A stretch of 64,000 nt of DNA, taken from contig JAGXFV010000049.1 in assembly GCA_024637095.1 (NCBI GenBank), positions 1 through 64,000 of the forward strand. Reading direction: 5' to 3'. Position 1 is the first letter of the stretch. The number at the start of each line of letters is the position of its first letter. This DNA is from Actinomycetes bacterium. Lineage in GTDB: Bacteria; Actinomycetota; Thermoleophilia; RBG-16-64-13. The translations under genes were made by a program, and so were the position numbers. This document shows, one piece after another, positions 10,703-19,023 of this stretch. Under the pieces are notes generated by a model. It worked only from the letters and a program-made list of their open reading frames with translations. It made no database searches and had not been told where the DNA came from.

Positions 10703-12169
10703 TCATTGCGCGCTCTTGATCATCGTAGTCAATTGTTGAATGAGGTCATACATCTGACGGTCTCCCTGCAGGAGCTTGGTGACCTTCTCCACGGCATGCA
10801 AGACGGTGGTGTGATCCCGGCCACCCATGCGCTCCCCGATTTTGGGCAGACTCAGGTCGGTGAGTTCCCGGGCTAGGTACATGGCAACGTGCCTCGCCTG
10901 AACCACATTGCGGGACCGGCGATCGCCTTTGATCTCGGCCTCGGACACGTTCAGTCGGGTGGCCACGATCTTCATGATCAATTCAATTGTGACCCTAACC
11001 TGGGGAACCTCCGGTATGTCCTTGAGCACCGCGGCGGCCACATCTCGATCGATGGGGCTGTTGGAGAATGAGGCGAAGGCGACTACGCGGGTCAGGCAGC
11101 CTTCGAGCTCACGGATGTTGTTGGGCACGCGTGAGGCGATCACCGTCAGCACCTCGGGGTCGTCCAGCCTGATGCCTTCCATCAGCACTTTCTTGCGGAG
11201 GATGGCGATGCGGGTCTCTAGGTCGGGTGGGTGGATGTCTGTGGTCAACCCATACTCAAACCGCGAGACCAGCCGATCTTCCAGAGTATGCAGCGCTTTG
11301 GGGTGACGATCTGAGGAGATGACTATCTGCTTGCCGGCTTCGTGCAGTGCGTTGAAGGTGTGGAAGAACTCCTCCTGGGTCTGCTCCTTACGCTCGAGGA
11401 ACTGGATGTCGTCGATCAGGAGAATGTCGTTGGTGCGGTAGCGTTGCTTGAAGCCCTCGATGGAATCGTCCCGCAGAGAGTTGATGAAGTCGTTGGTGAA
11501 AGTCTCGATGGTCACGAAACGCACCTTGAGGTGCGGGGAATGCTGCAGTGAGTAATGGCCGATCGCCTGTAGAAGATGGGTCTTTCCGAGGCCTACGCCG
11601 CCGTAGATGAACAGCGGGTTGTACGCGGTACCGGGCGACTCGGCTGCGGCGAGGGCGGCCGCGTGCGCAAAGCGGTTTGACGGTCCGATGACGAAGCTCT
11701 CGAACGTGTACTTGTCGTTGAGCCCCGATATCGAAGGATGGATCCGGGAGACAGGGAGAGGCGCGGCCGGCGGCGCCGAGCCGTTGCCACGTTGCTCTTG
11801 CCCCTGCTTACCGGCGGGTTGCCCGCCGTTGTCCGGGGAGTGCCCGCGGATCGGCCCTGGATCCTTGTCCGATTCTCGATCCGGGGACTCTTGCAAGTCG
11901 GGTTCCGCCGCCAACTCGGGTGACACCACCAGGCGGCAGGAGACGCGGTCGCCCAGCACCTCGCCGAGCGCTTCATGGATGATCGGTTGGAAGCGAGTCT
12001 CTATCCAGTCCTTTGCGAAGTCAGAGGCGACGCCGACCACAAACGCGTCCTCAGAGAAACCGAGACCCTTGGTGGACTCGAACCAAATGCGGTAGGTGCC
12101 CTCGTTAAGGCGCTCGCGAATGATAGCGAGGGCCTTGTCCCAGATTTCCCCGCTCTTATACGTATCCAA
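10703..12169 (-). CDS. dnaA: Chromosomal replication initiator DnaA
   Basis: A 488-residue AAA+ initiator that melts oriC and loads helicase. Domain I is at the N-terminus (IWDKALAIIRERLNEGTYRIWF), followed by a Gly/Pro/Gln-rich domain II linker. Walker A GGVGLGKTH is near residue 190 and Walker B ILLIDDIQFL follows. The C-terminal DnaA-box-binding signature is LPKIGERMGGRDHTTVLHA. It starts the leftward replication cluster, with oriC upstream beyond one gene. Confidence 0.97.
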   Translation of the reverse strand: MDTYKSGEIWDKALAIIRERLNEGTYRIWFESTKGLGFSEDAFVVGVASDFAKDWIETRFQPIIHEALGEVLGDRVSCRLVVSPELAAEPDLQESPDRESDKDPGPIRGHSPDNGGQPAGKQGQEQRGNGSAPPAAPLPVSRIHPSISGLNDKYTFESFVIGPSNRFAHAAALAAAESPGTAYNPLFIYGGVGLGKTHLLQAIGHYSLQHSPHLKVRFVTIETFTNDFINSLRDDSIEGFKQRYRTNDILLIDDIQFLERKEQTQEEFFHTFNALHEAGKQIVISSDRHPKALHTLEDRLVSRFEYGLTTDIHPPDLETRIAILRKKVLMEGIRLDDPEVLTVIASRVPNNIRELEGCLTRVVAFASFSNSPIDRDVAAAVLKDIPEVPQVRVTIELIMKIVATRLNVSEAEIKGDRRSRNVVQARHVAMYLARELTDLSLPKIGERMGGRDHTTVLHAVEKVTKLLQGDRQMYDLIQQLTTMIKSAQ

Positions 12170-12251
12170 AAAGCAACCCTCTTAGCGGGTAGGAGTGTGT
12201 GACCTACAGGTCTTCCAGGATAGGTCAGTTGGGGGGCCCTCGGCTAGTCCT

Positions 12252-12998
12252 TTAGAGTAAAGTCGTCAGGCGGGACATCCCCTTGGCGCTGATAGTGCGC
12301 CTTCCTCGAGAATTGCTCTCCACGAGACCGATGACCTCGAGCGCCTCGAGGTCACGATAAGCGGTGGATGCGGACAGGTGCATCTCCTTGGCCAAGGCGG
12401 TGGGGCCCACGGGGCCCAGCTCTACCACTAACGAAAGCATCCTCAGTTGCCGATCGTCCAGAACCGGTTCCGAAGGACGAGCGTCTTGCGTCTGGGTCTC
12501 CTGGGGGACGGGTCCGGGAACCCACAGCCGCACCACGGTGCCGCCGCCGAGGTTGTCCTCGATCTCCAGAGTCCCCCCCCGGTGTTCGACCAACCATCCG
12601 GCCCGGCTGAGACCGGCGCCCACGCCGCGAATGACCGCCCGGGTGTCAAGAGTGCCGGTGCCGAATCCCGGGAGGCGAGCCCTCACCTTGTCCGATATCC
12701 CGGGACCTTGGTCGGCCACGAGAACCAGATTGCCGAGTTCCAGGATGCTCACCGTGGGCTCACGCAGACCGGCGTGGATCAAGTTGTCGACGACTTCCTC
12801 CACGGCTTCGGAAGGAATACCGCCGCCCAGCTCTCTGGCCAGGGAATTGACCGTGTCCGCCAGAGTCGAGAGAAACAGCCTGGGATCGGAACGTGAGACC
12901 TCGTAGAGCGACGGCGCCTCGAGGTAATTGCTGTAGACGGCCACGGACCCCCGAATGGGCTGGTCGAGGCTCTTAGAAGTGCCGTCGGGCGGCGACAT
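12252..12998 (-). CDS. GHKL ATPase-HTH fusion protein beside oriC
   Basis: A 248-residue protein with a histidine-kinase-like ATPase fold followed by a winged helix. The N box is in EAVEEVVDNLIHAG, the G1 box is DQGPGIS, and the G2-type region is GVGAGLSRAGWLVEHRGG with a final GGGTVVRLWVP strand. No phospho-accepting His domain is present. The C-terminal ~70 residues (LSLVVELGPVGPTALAKEMH, STAYRDLEALEVIGLVES) resemble an ArsR/MarR-type DNA-binding helix-turn-helix. ATG at 12998 is chosen because GGAGGG lies just upstream. It is transcribed toward dnaA. Regulation of replication genes or sporulation-type anti-sigma activity are both possible; neither is shown. Confidence 0.65.
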   Translation of the reverse strand: MSPPDGTSKSLDQPIRGSVAVYSNYLEAPSLYEVSRSDPRLFLSTLADTVNSLARELGGGIPSEAVEEVVDNLIHAGLREPTVSILELGNLVLVADQGPGISDKVRARLPGFGTGTLDTRAVIRGVGAGLSRAGWLVEHRGGTLEIEDNLGGGTVVRLWVPGPVPQETQTQDARPSEPVLDDRQLRMLSLVVELGPVGPTALAKEMHLSASTAYRDLEALEVIGLVESNSRGRRTISAKGMSRLTTLL

Positions 12999-13584
12999 TG
13001 GTCCCTCCGCTCTCCCTGTCAAGAGAAACAGCTACGATCCGTTGCGAAATGGAACGACATTCTATCGATCAGTACCCGGCTTTTCCACAACTGCATTTCG
13101 TGAGAAGTGCCAAATTATCCGCAAAATGGGCGATTTCACCGAGCGCCAGTCGAGGGATTTCCACCGGCGCTGAGCACTAGTTTGCAGGGAAATCAGTCGG
13201 TTATCCCCAGGTATGGATGTGCTCTGTTGAAAAGGAGATAGAACGGTGGCACGGAAATGAGGTAGGCGGGACGTTACTTGGGGAAACTGGGGATAATTCG
13301 CTGATCACCGAGGGACAAGGCCCACCGGAAGGGCGGGCAGGCCCGGGAGAAGGCACCGCTCAAGTTGCGAGGGAGATAGGAGTCCCCACTAGGTGCACTT
13401 GGGGGAGGCAGACGTGCTCGGCGCGGGCTCTGGCGGCTGCTTCTTGAGGCGGGGCCTACGGAACTGAATGTTCCGGGTTGAGCGGTGCAGACGTGGTCGG
13501 CGCCGGGGGGATGGGCGGCCCGGACTCGGAGGGATTGGCCTGCTCTCCACAAGCGCTTTGCGCGCCCGACGCTCAGGAGGATAC

Positions 13585-13593
13585 TTATCCACA
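13585..13593 (+). promoter_or_regulatory. Perfect DnaA box
   Basis: TTATCCACA exactly matches the DnaA-binding consensus. It is the only perfect copy found in the origin and lies about 105 nt upstream of the rpmH promoter, so DnaA bound here could also affect rpmH transcription. Confidence 0.85.
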
Positions 13594-13696
13594 ACTTCCA
13601 CAGGCTTACGGCCGCCCCGGGCCCGGTCCATTGCACCGAGGCAGTTCATGTTTGCACGCTTCGCCCACCCGATCGCCGGCATGCCGTCCGGGGGGT

Positions 13697-13726
13697 TTGA
13701 CTAGTCGAGCCGGTGAAGGCTATACT
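13697..13726 (+). promoter_or_regulatory. Predicted sigma-70-type promoter for rpmH
   Basis: TTGACT (13697-13702) and TATACT (13721-13726) are separated by 18 nt. The site lies about 80 nt before the rpmH GTG and is the best promoter match in the origin region. It should drive the rpmH-rnpA-yidD-yidC-jag cluster. Confidence 0.7.
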
Positions 13727-13805
13727 GCTGCGTCCTTTCCGCTGCCGCGCAACAACGGCGAGGCGAGGACAAGAGACGGGTTCCGACCGATGAGAAAGAG
13801 GCGTC

Positions 13806-13940
13806 GTGAAGCGGACGTACCAGCCAAATAAGCGTAAGCGGAAGAAGGCGCACGGCTTTCGCAATCGGATGTCCACGCGCGCCGGCCGCGCACTCCTCAA
13901 GCGTCGGCGCGCCAAAGGGCGCAAGCGCCTTTCGACCTAG
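13806..13940 (+). CDS. rpmH: 50S ribosomal protein L34
   Basis: A 44-residue, highly basic ribosomal protein of the large subunit, starting at [23 protein letters not shown] then [20 protein letters not shown]. It matches L34 along its whole length. It is too short for most gene finders but unmistakable, and lies in its usual place between oriC and rnpA. Confidence 0.97.
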   Translation: MKRTYQPNKRKRKKAHGFRNRMSTRAGRALLKRRRAKGRKRLST

Positions 13941-13945
13941 TCGCG

Positions 13946-14329
13946 TTGGTTAGGCGCCGCAGTCGCCTCTCCCGCTCTCAGGACTTCGATCGCGTATACC
14001 GGACGGGCCGGTCGGTTGCTAACCGATACCTGGTTCTATACTATTTCCGTCGTACTGATGCGCCACCGCCGAGCGACGGTGCGCCCTCTCGCGTCGGATT
14101 CTCGGTGTCGAAGAGACTGGGATCGGCAGTGGTGCGCAATCGCATCAAGCGCGTTTTGCGCGAAGCCTTCCGATTGAACGAACCCCGCATACAGAGCGGG
14201 TGGGATTTTGTGCTGATCGCCCGGCAACCGCTGGTGGAGTTGGCCGAGCGTGAAGGTCTTTCAGGCGTAGAGGGCCGCGTTCTCGAAGTGTTTCGCAAAT
14301 CCTCGCTGCTGCTGCCCGAGAGGCACTAA
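13946..14329 (+). CDS. rnpA: Ribonuclease P protein component
   Basis: A 127-residue basic protein that helps the RNase P RNA process tRNA 5' ends. The start is taken as TTG at 13946, six nt after rpmH, giving VRRRSRLSRSQDFDRVYRTG, the usual N-terminus. The RNR motif is in SAVVRNRIKRVLREAFR. No clear ribosome site is visible, so coupling to rpmH translation is likely. Confidence 0.93.
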   Translation: MVRRRSRLSRSQDFDRVYRTGRSVANRYLVLYYFRRTDAPPPSDGAPSRVGFSVSKRLGSAVVRNRIKRVLREAFRLNEPRIQSGWDFVLIARQPLVELAEREGLSGVEGRVLEVFRKSSLLLPERH

Positions 14330-14346
14330 GGGGCGAGTCGGGAGTA

Positions 14347-14628
14347 ATGATCAAGGGAGCCTTCATAGCAGCCATACGCCTATACCAGCGCTTTATCTCT
14401 CCGGCGCTGCCCAGAAGTTGTCGCTATCACCCGACCTGCTCCCAGTATGCCGTGGACGCGGTCAGGGGCTACGGTGTGGGCCGAGGGACCGTTCTCGCAG
14501 CCTGGCGCGTGCTCCGCTGTAACCCTTTTAGCTATGGCGGCTACGATCCCGTGGAGCGTCAGACGCTCTTCGGCCGTCTGCCTGCCAAGGCCGAGCACGC
14601 CTCGCATGACTCGGGGGTGAATCCTTGA
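14347..14628 (+). CDS. yidD: Membrane protein insertion efficiency factor YidD
   Basis: A 93-residue YidD family protein: YQRFISPALPRSCRYHPTCS, then QYAVDAVRGYGVGRG and a C-terminal NPFSYGGYDPV. It assists YidC-dependent insertion at the membrane. The stop codon overlaps the TTG start of yidC (TTGA), indicating coupling. Confidence 0.94.
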   Translation: MIKGAFIAAIRLYQRFISPALPRSCRYHPTCSQYAVDAVRGYGVGRGTVLAAWRVLRCNPFSYGGYDPVERQTLFGRLPAKAEHASHDSGVNP

Positions 14629-15410
14629 GCAGTTGGTTCGCCCCCTTGAGCGACATCTTCCTGACGATTCTGGAGTTCATCCACGAGAACTTCGGGCTCA
14701 CCTGGGGGTGGTCGATCGTCATTCTCACCATTCTGGTGCGTTTGGTCCTGCTTCCCCTGACCATCAGGCAGATGAAGAGCATGCGCTCCATGCAGGTGCT
14801 CCAGCCGCAACTCAAGGCGCTGCAGGAGAAGTACAAGCACGATCGGCAACTCCTCAATCAGAAGATGATGGAGTTCTACAAGGAGAACAAGTTCAACCCC
14901 TTCGGGTCGTGCCTTCCCCTTCTGCTTCAGATGCCGGTCTTCATTGCCCTGTTCTACATGCTCCGCGGCGCCGAGGCCGGAGGCGTCTTCGTCAGTGACA
15001 ATCAGTGGCTGTGGATTCGGGATTGGTCGGGCGCAGGCTCTGAGTTCCTAGCGGCGAACATCACCGAGTTCGACCTGCCCCTCCTTTTGCTCTACGTGGG
15101 CAGCCAGTTCTTGTCTTCCAAGATCATGATGGCGAACCGCGATTCCACCCAGGCGGCCATGATCTACGCCATGCCCATCGGCATCGGAGTCATCATGTTT
15201 ATCGGCCGTTGGCCGGCGGGTCTCTTTATTTACTGGTTCACTTCCAATATGTGGCAGATAGGCCAGCAATTCGTTATAAACCGGACCTTACCGGCTCCAG
15301 CGGCAGCGGGAGCGGCAGCGGCCGTGATCGAGGCGGAGCCTGCAGGAGGCAAAGGTGGCGGACAGCAGACAAAGCGGAAATCGTCCAAAGGCAAGCGCGG
15401 CAAGAGGTAG
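14625..15410 (+). CDS. yidC: Membrane protein insertase YidC/Oxa1
   Basis: A 261-residue Gram-positive-type YidC without the large periplasmic domain. The conserved insertase segments are NFGLTWGWSIVILTILVRLV, QPQLKALQEKYKHDRQLLN with NPFGSCLPLLLQMPVFIALF, and a late SNMWQIGQQFVI. The C-terminal tail is Lys/Arg-rich, which favours ribosome binding. The start TTG overlaps the yidD stop, and its end overlaps jag by 56 nt. Confidence 0.94.
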   Translation: MSSWFAPLSDIFLTILEFIHENFGLTWGWSIVILTILVRLVLLPLTIRQMKSMRSMQVLQPQLKALQEKYKHDRQLLNQKMMEFYKENKFNPFGSCLPLLLQMPVFIALFYMLRGAEAGGVFVSDNQWLWIRDWSGAGSEFLAANITEFDLPLLLLYVGSQFLSSKIMMANRDSTQAAMIYAMPIGIGVIMFIGRWPAGLFIYWFTSNMWQIGQQFVINRTLPAPAAAGAAAAVIEAEPAGGKGGGQQTKRKSSKGKRGKR

Positions 15411-16104
15411 CGGGCCGAGCATAGAGAAGGCGGTCGACCGGGCCATGGCCGGCTTGGGCTTCGCGCCCGGCGAGCTGGACGAGGACCAGTACGATCTGCG
15501 GGTATTGACCGAGCCGGAGGAAGGCTTCTTGGGCGTCGGTGGCGTCGACGCGGAGGTAGAAGTCACCCTTCGAGAAGATGCTCTCGATGCCCTGAGCGGG
15601 CTATCCGGGGAGGGCGAAGAAGAGACCTTGGCCGACGAGGACGATTGGCAACCGAGTGCGGGCTCGGACCGGTTGCGCGAGTACCTCGATACCGTCCTTC
15701 ACCACCTGGGTATCGACGCGCGCGTCACCATAGAGGAGACGGCGGACGCCCTGCGGGCGGAGATCACCGGCGAAGAACTGGGGATACTCATTGGCCGCCG
15801 GGGCCAGACGCTGGATTCGATCGAACATCTGGCAAGCATCATCCTCTACCCCAATCCGGATGCCCGCAAGGAGCTCGAGATCGATGCTGAAGGCTATAAG
15901 GGCCGCCGCCGTGCGGGCATCGAGAGGGTGGCAGAGCGCAAGGCGCAGGAGGCAGTCAAGCGCCGCCGCTCGGTCGAGCTCGAGTCCATGACTCCGGCGG
16001 AACGTAAGATCGTGCACTTGACTCTTCGCGAATGGAGCGACGTGAGCACCGAGAGCGTCGGCAAGGAGCCGAACCGCTACGTCGTCATTCATCCGTCGCG
16101 CTAG
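15355..16104 (+). CDS. jag: Jag/KhpB family RNA-binding protein
   Basis: A 249-residue protein with an N-terminal Jag_N domain (EEGFLGVGGVDAEVEV), a KH domain around ELGILIGRRGQTLDSIEHLA, and a C-terminal R3H domain (ERKIVHLTLRE...GKEPNRYVVIHP). It binds small RNAs/mRNA and is linked to cell-wall and division control in Gram-positive bacteria. GTG at 15355 lies within yidC with a 56-nt overlap. Confidence 0.92.
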   Translation: MADSRQSGNRPKASAARGSGPSIEKAVDRAMAGLGFAPGELDEDQYDLRVLTEPEEGFLGVGGVDAEVEVTLREDALDALSGLSGEGEEETLADEDDWQPSAGSDRLREYLDTVLHHLGIDARVTIEETADALRAEITGEELGILIGRRGQTLDSIEHLASIILYPNPDARKELEIDAEGYKGRRRAGIERVAERKAQEAVKRRRSVELESMTPAERKIVHLTLREWSDVSTESVGKEPNRYVVIHPSR

Positions 16105-16156
16105 CCGCGGACTTGGAGCACCGCACCGGCCCCTAAGACTTATCCTCGAGGAACTC

Positions 16157-17677
16157 ATGGTCCCCCGAAAGACTCCGGCATCCGAGCCTCACATAGAGCC
16201 ATCTCAGATGGTCACGCTCGAAACCATCGCCGCCATTAGCACGGCGGCCGGGCCCGGGGCCATCGGCATAGTGCGGATGAGCGGCCCACAAGCGGTCCCC
16301 ATCGCTCAAGAGGTCTTTCGCCCAGTCAGAGGCGGGGCCGACCGGGTGGGCGCGGAAAGCCATCGTCTTCTCTACGGTCACATCGTGGGCCCGGTCGATG
16401 GTGAGAATGTGGACGAAGTCCTCCTCGCGGTGATGCAGGCCCCCGCAACCTACACCAGGGAAGATGTGGTCGAGGTGCATTGTCACGGCGGCCCCGCCGC
16501 ACAGAGGGCGGTGTTGGCGATCCTCCTGCAGAAGGGGGCCCGGCCGGCCGAACCGGGGGAGTTCACCAAGCGCGCCTTCTTGAACGGGCGGATAGACCTG
16601 ACCCAGGCCGAGAGCGTGTCGTCCGTCATCCGGGCGCGCACCACCACGGCTTTGCGCGCCGCCGTGCGCCAGCTCGAAGGGGGACTGGGTGATCGGCTGC
16701 GAGACCTCCGCCGGGAGTTGGTCTCCGTGCTTGCCGAACTCGAGGCAGGAGTCGATTTCTCGGAAGAGGACATCGATGACCTCGACCGTGAAGGGTTGGC
16801 TTCGAAGGTGGCGCAGGTTTGCCGGCAGCTGGAAGGCTTGTTGGCGACGGCGTTCACAGCCCGGGCTTTGGAGGAGGGGGTGCGAACGGCGATCGTAGGA
16901 CGGCCCAATGTGGGCAAGAGCTCGCTTCTCAACGCTCTGCTGATGCGCGAGCGGGCTATCGTGTCGGAGATCCCTGGCACCACTAGAGATACGATCGAGG
17001 AAACCCTCGAGTGTGGCGGAATCCTGCTCCGTTTGGTGGACACAGCAGGCCTGCGCGAGGGGCGGGACCACATTGAGGTTCTCGGCATCGAGCGTTCTCG
17101 CGCCGCCCTCGATTCCGCCGACCTGGTTCTCGCCGTCTTCGACGCGGCTGAAGGACTTTCCGACGGGGACCGCAGCCTCTTGGCCGGGGTTGATCCAGGT
17201 CGGGCGATCCTCGTGGCCAACAAAATCGATTTGTTGCCGGCGGACGGGGACGGTCCCGCCAAAGGTGAAGACGACTGGTGGAAGAGGGGTTGGCTCACCC
17301 GCGACATTGCGCTGGTCGGTGCAAACGTTCTGGAGGGTCTCGGACGAGTTGATCAGTTCTCGCCCCCCATCCCGGTGTCTGCGACCACAGGGTATGGCAT
17401 TGACGAACTGCGCGACGCGGTGTCGAGGTTGGTCCTGGAGGGCCAAGACCTAGATCTCGAGGAGCCCTTGCTTGCGACGGAACGCCAACGCCACCTCACC
17501 GAGGAAGCCCATAATCACGGCCAGCAGGCGGTTTGCGCCTTGGAAGAGGGGCTTTCTGATGAACTGGTGTCCGAGGATCTCCGCGCAGCTATCGTGTCCC
17601 TCGGGGCCATAACCGGCGAGAGTATCGTTCCCGACCTTATCGACGAGATCTTCGCTCGGTTTTGCATCGGGAAGTAG
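16157..17677 (+). CDS. mnmE: tRNA modification GTPase MnmE
   Basis: A 506-residue GTPase that with MnmG modifies wobble uridine 34 of certain tRNAs. The N-terminal folate-binding domain contains AISTAAGPGAIGIVRMSG. The G domain has G1 GRPNVGKSSLLNALL, G2/G3 DTAGL and NKID, and the chain ends with the invariant FCIGK. The start used is ATG 16157 with GAGGAA upstream; ATG 16208 (MVTLETIAA) is possible. The tail overlaps the next gene. Confidence 0.96.
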   Translation: MVPRKTPASEPHIEPSQMVTLETIAAISTAAGPGAIGIVRMSGPQAVPIAQEVFRPVRGGADRVGAESHRLLYGHIVGPVDGENVDEVLLAVMQAPATYTREDVVEVHCHGGPAAQRAVLAILLQKGARPAEPGEFTKRAFLNGRIDLTQAESVSSVIRARTTTALRAAVRQLEGGLGDRLRDLRRELVSVLAELEAGVDFSEEDIDDLDREGLASKVAQVCRQLEGLLATAFTARALEEGVRTAIVGRPNVGKSSLLNALLMRERAIVSEIPGTTRDTIEETLECGGILLRLVDTAGLREGRDHIEVLGIERSRAALDSADLVLAVFDAAEGLSDGDRSLLAGVDPGRAILVANKIDLLPADGDGPAKGEDDWWKRGWLTRDIALVGANVLEGLGRVDQFSPPIPVSATTGYGIDELRDAVSRLVLEGQDLDLEEPLLATERQRHLTEEAHNHGQQAVCALEEGLSDELVSEDLRAAIVSLGAITGESIVPDLIDEIFARFCIGK

Positions 17678-18810
17678 TGGAAGACGGCTCCGGCGCAAAA
17701 GCGCACGCGTCTCACTCGAGCGTGCTCGTCGTGGGAGGGGGCGTATCGGGAACGGCCTGCGCCGGCACGCTGGCCTCCCGCGGTCTCGATGTGCGCCTAC
17801 TTTCGGGGGCGCTCGACAGCCTCGGAGTTGCTGAGTACTCCCCCTGCTTTTTGCCCGCTGGGGCAGGAGAGGAGCGTCTCCTTCTCGGTTCCAAAGAACC
17901 CGCTGGGCTCGGGCGGGCCTGGTTCGAGAACATGTGGGCGTTGCCAGGAGCCTCGTGGGGCGTTGTCGACCGCCGCCGGGTGTCCATCCGTCTCAAGGAA
18001 TGGGTGGAGGAGATCGGCGTCGAGTTGAGACAGGGGCTTGCAACGACGATAGCTCGGGTTCCGCAAGGCTGGCTGGTCGGGACCGCGTTTGGAGAGAGCT
18101 TCACCGCAGAGGTTGCAGTGTTGTCAGTCGGTTTGTCCTTGGGTGGCCACCATCTGATCGGTGAGCGCGAATTTCCGGGGGCGCGAATCGGTGAAGTCCC
18201 GAGCGAGGGTCTTCTGCAGGCGCTCAAGGCACATGGGGCCGTATTCGACACCGGGGAAGAAAGGGTAGGACCGCGCTTGTGGCGTCTTCCTGACTCGATT
18301 CCCCCCTTCCTTCGTCGAGTGCAGTTGAGGCCGGCGGGGACGCTCCGCGGGGGGGCGAAACCGGGGACCTCGCGCCTGGCCTTTGGCCGAGGCCCGCGTA
18401 CTGCTGGGGATCAGTACGGTGCGGAATATCTAGAAGCCTGGCTGGCGCCGACTCCCCCGCTTGCGGGTGCCGATGTGGCGGTCGGCCAAACGAGTGAGTG
18501 CCCGGTTGGCCTTTTCCCCGATGGAGCAGCCACCGGTGAGTGGTACGTATCCCCCGGACTGGAGCAACAGGTGGTGGGTGCGCCGCTTTCCCGGAGAGGT
18601 TACGTGGTTCGTGGGCTCGTGTTTGGCGGAGAACAGGCCCAAGACACCCAAGAGCGATGTGCGACTCGGGAAGTCATGGAGGGCTTGTGGGCAACGGGCT
18701 GGCTGGCTGGAGCTGGGCACACCTCGGCGAGCCTGCTCTCGGGGATCGCCTGCGCGGACGCAGTTGAACGGGTCATTCGCCAGCGAGACGGTCGCCGAGC
18801 CCCACGCTAG
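17677..18810 (+). CDS. FAD-dependent oxidoreductase, GlpB-like, unknown role
   Basis: A 377-residue protein with an N-terminal dinucleotide-binding fold (VLVVGGGVSGTACAGTLASR) and a C-terminal ATGWLAGAGHTSASLLSG segment resembling the cofactor-binding end of GlpB/FrdA-type flavoproteins. GTG at 17677 overlaps the mnmE stop (TAGTG); a TTG at 17662 is an alternative. It is co-directional between mnmE and mnmG, where no such gene is usually found. Substrate unknown. A tRNA-modification role is only suggested by position. Confidence 0.55.
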   Translation: MEDGSGAKAHASHSSVLVVGGGVSGTACAGTLASRGLDVRLLSGALDSLGVAEYSPCFLPAGAGEERLLLGSKEPAGLGRAWFENMWALPGASWGVVDRRRVSIRLKEWVEEIGVELRQGLATTIARVPQGWLVGTAFGESFTAEVAVLSVGLSLGGHHLIGEREFPGARIGEVPSEGLLQALKAHGAVFDTGEERVGPRLWRLPDSIPPFLRRVQLRPAGTLRGGAKPGTSRLAFGRGPRTAGDQYGAEYLEAWLAPTPPLAGADVAVGQTSECPVGLFPDGAATGEWYVSPGLEQQVVGAPLSRRGYVVRGLVFGGEQAQDTQERCATREVMEGLWATGWLAGAGHTSASLLSGIACADAVERVIRQRDGRRAPR

Positions 18811-18882
18811 GACCGCCCGGAGACCGGGGACGGCCCGCCCCCTGCCTCCGGGGACTGCCCGGCACCGCCCGCCGTCTGCGCC

Positions 18883-18950
18883 GCCGATAGTTCGCCACCC
18901 CTGCCGATCGTTCACCACCCGCCGGGCCTAACGCTGGGGCACGCTGGGGC
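18883..18950. repeat. Short degenerate and tandem repeats before mnmG
   Basis: GCCGATAGTTCGCCACCC (18883-18900) recurs with two changes at 18903-18920, and ACGCTGGGGC is present twice in tandem at 18931-18950. They lie in the 213-nt gap before mnmG. No function is evident. Confidence 0.5.
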
Positions 18951-19023
18951 AAACACCCTAAGGCACAGGCCCTTCCCACCCCTTCACCGCTCGAGGCGCC
19001 TCGGTTTCTGGCAGAATAGCGGG

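Larger units (their letters stand above)
12999..13805. other. oriC: Chromosomal replication origin (oriC)
   Basis: An 807-nt gene-free segment at the divergence point of the dnaA and rpmH clusters. Plus-strand DnaA boxes are TTTTCCACA 13081-13089, TTATCCGCA 13115-13123, TTATCCCCA 13201-13209 and a perfect TTATCCACA 13585-13593; a reverse-strand box TGGGGATAA is at 13288-13296. The 13030-13140 part is relatively AT-rich for this genome and may be the unwinding element. Open frames across the segment have no recognisable protein character. Confidence 0.9.

Noticed and set aside
10500-10706. Small minus-strand frame in the dnaA-dnaN gap
   Set aside because: No start context or conserved features; the region is better explained as regulatory.
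13217-13447. Open frame inside oriC as a gene
   Set aside because: Low-complexity translation without family features, overlapping DnaA boxes and lacking a good ribosome site.
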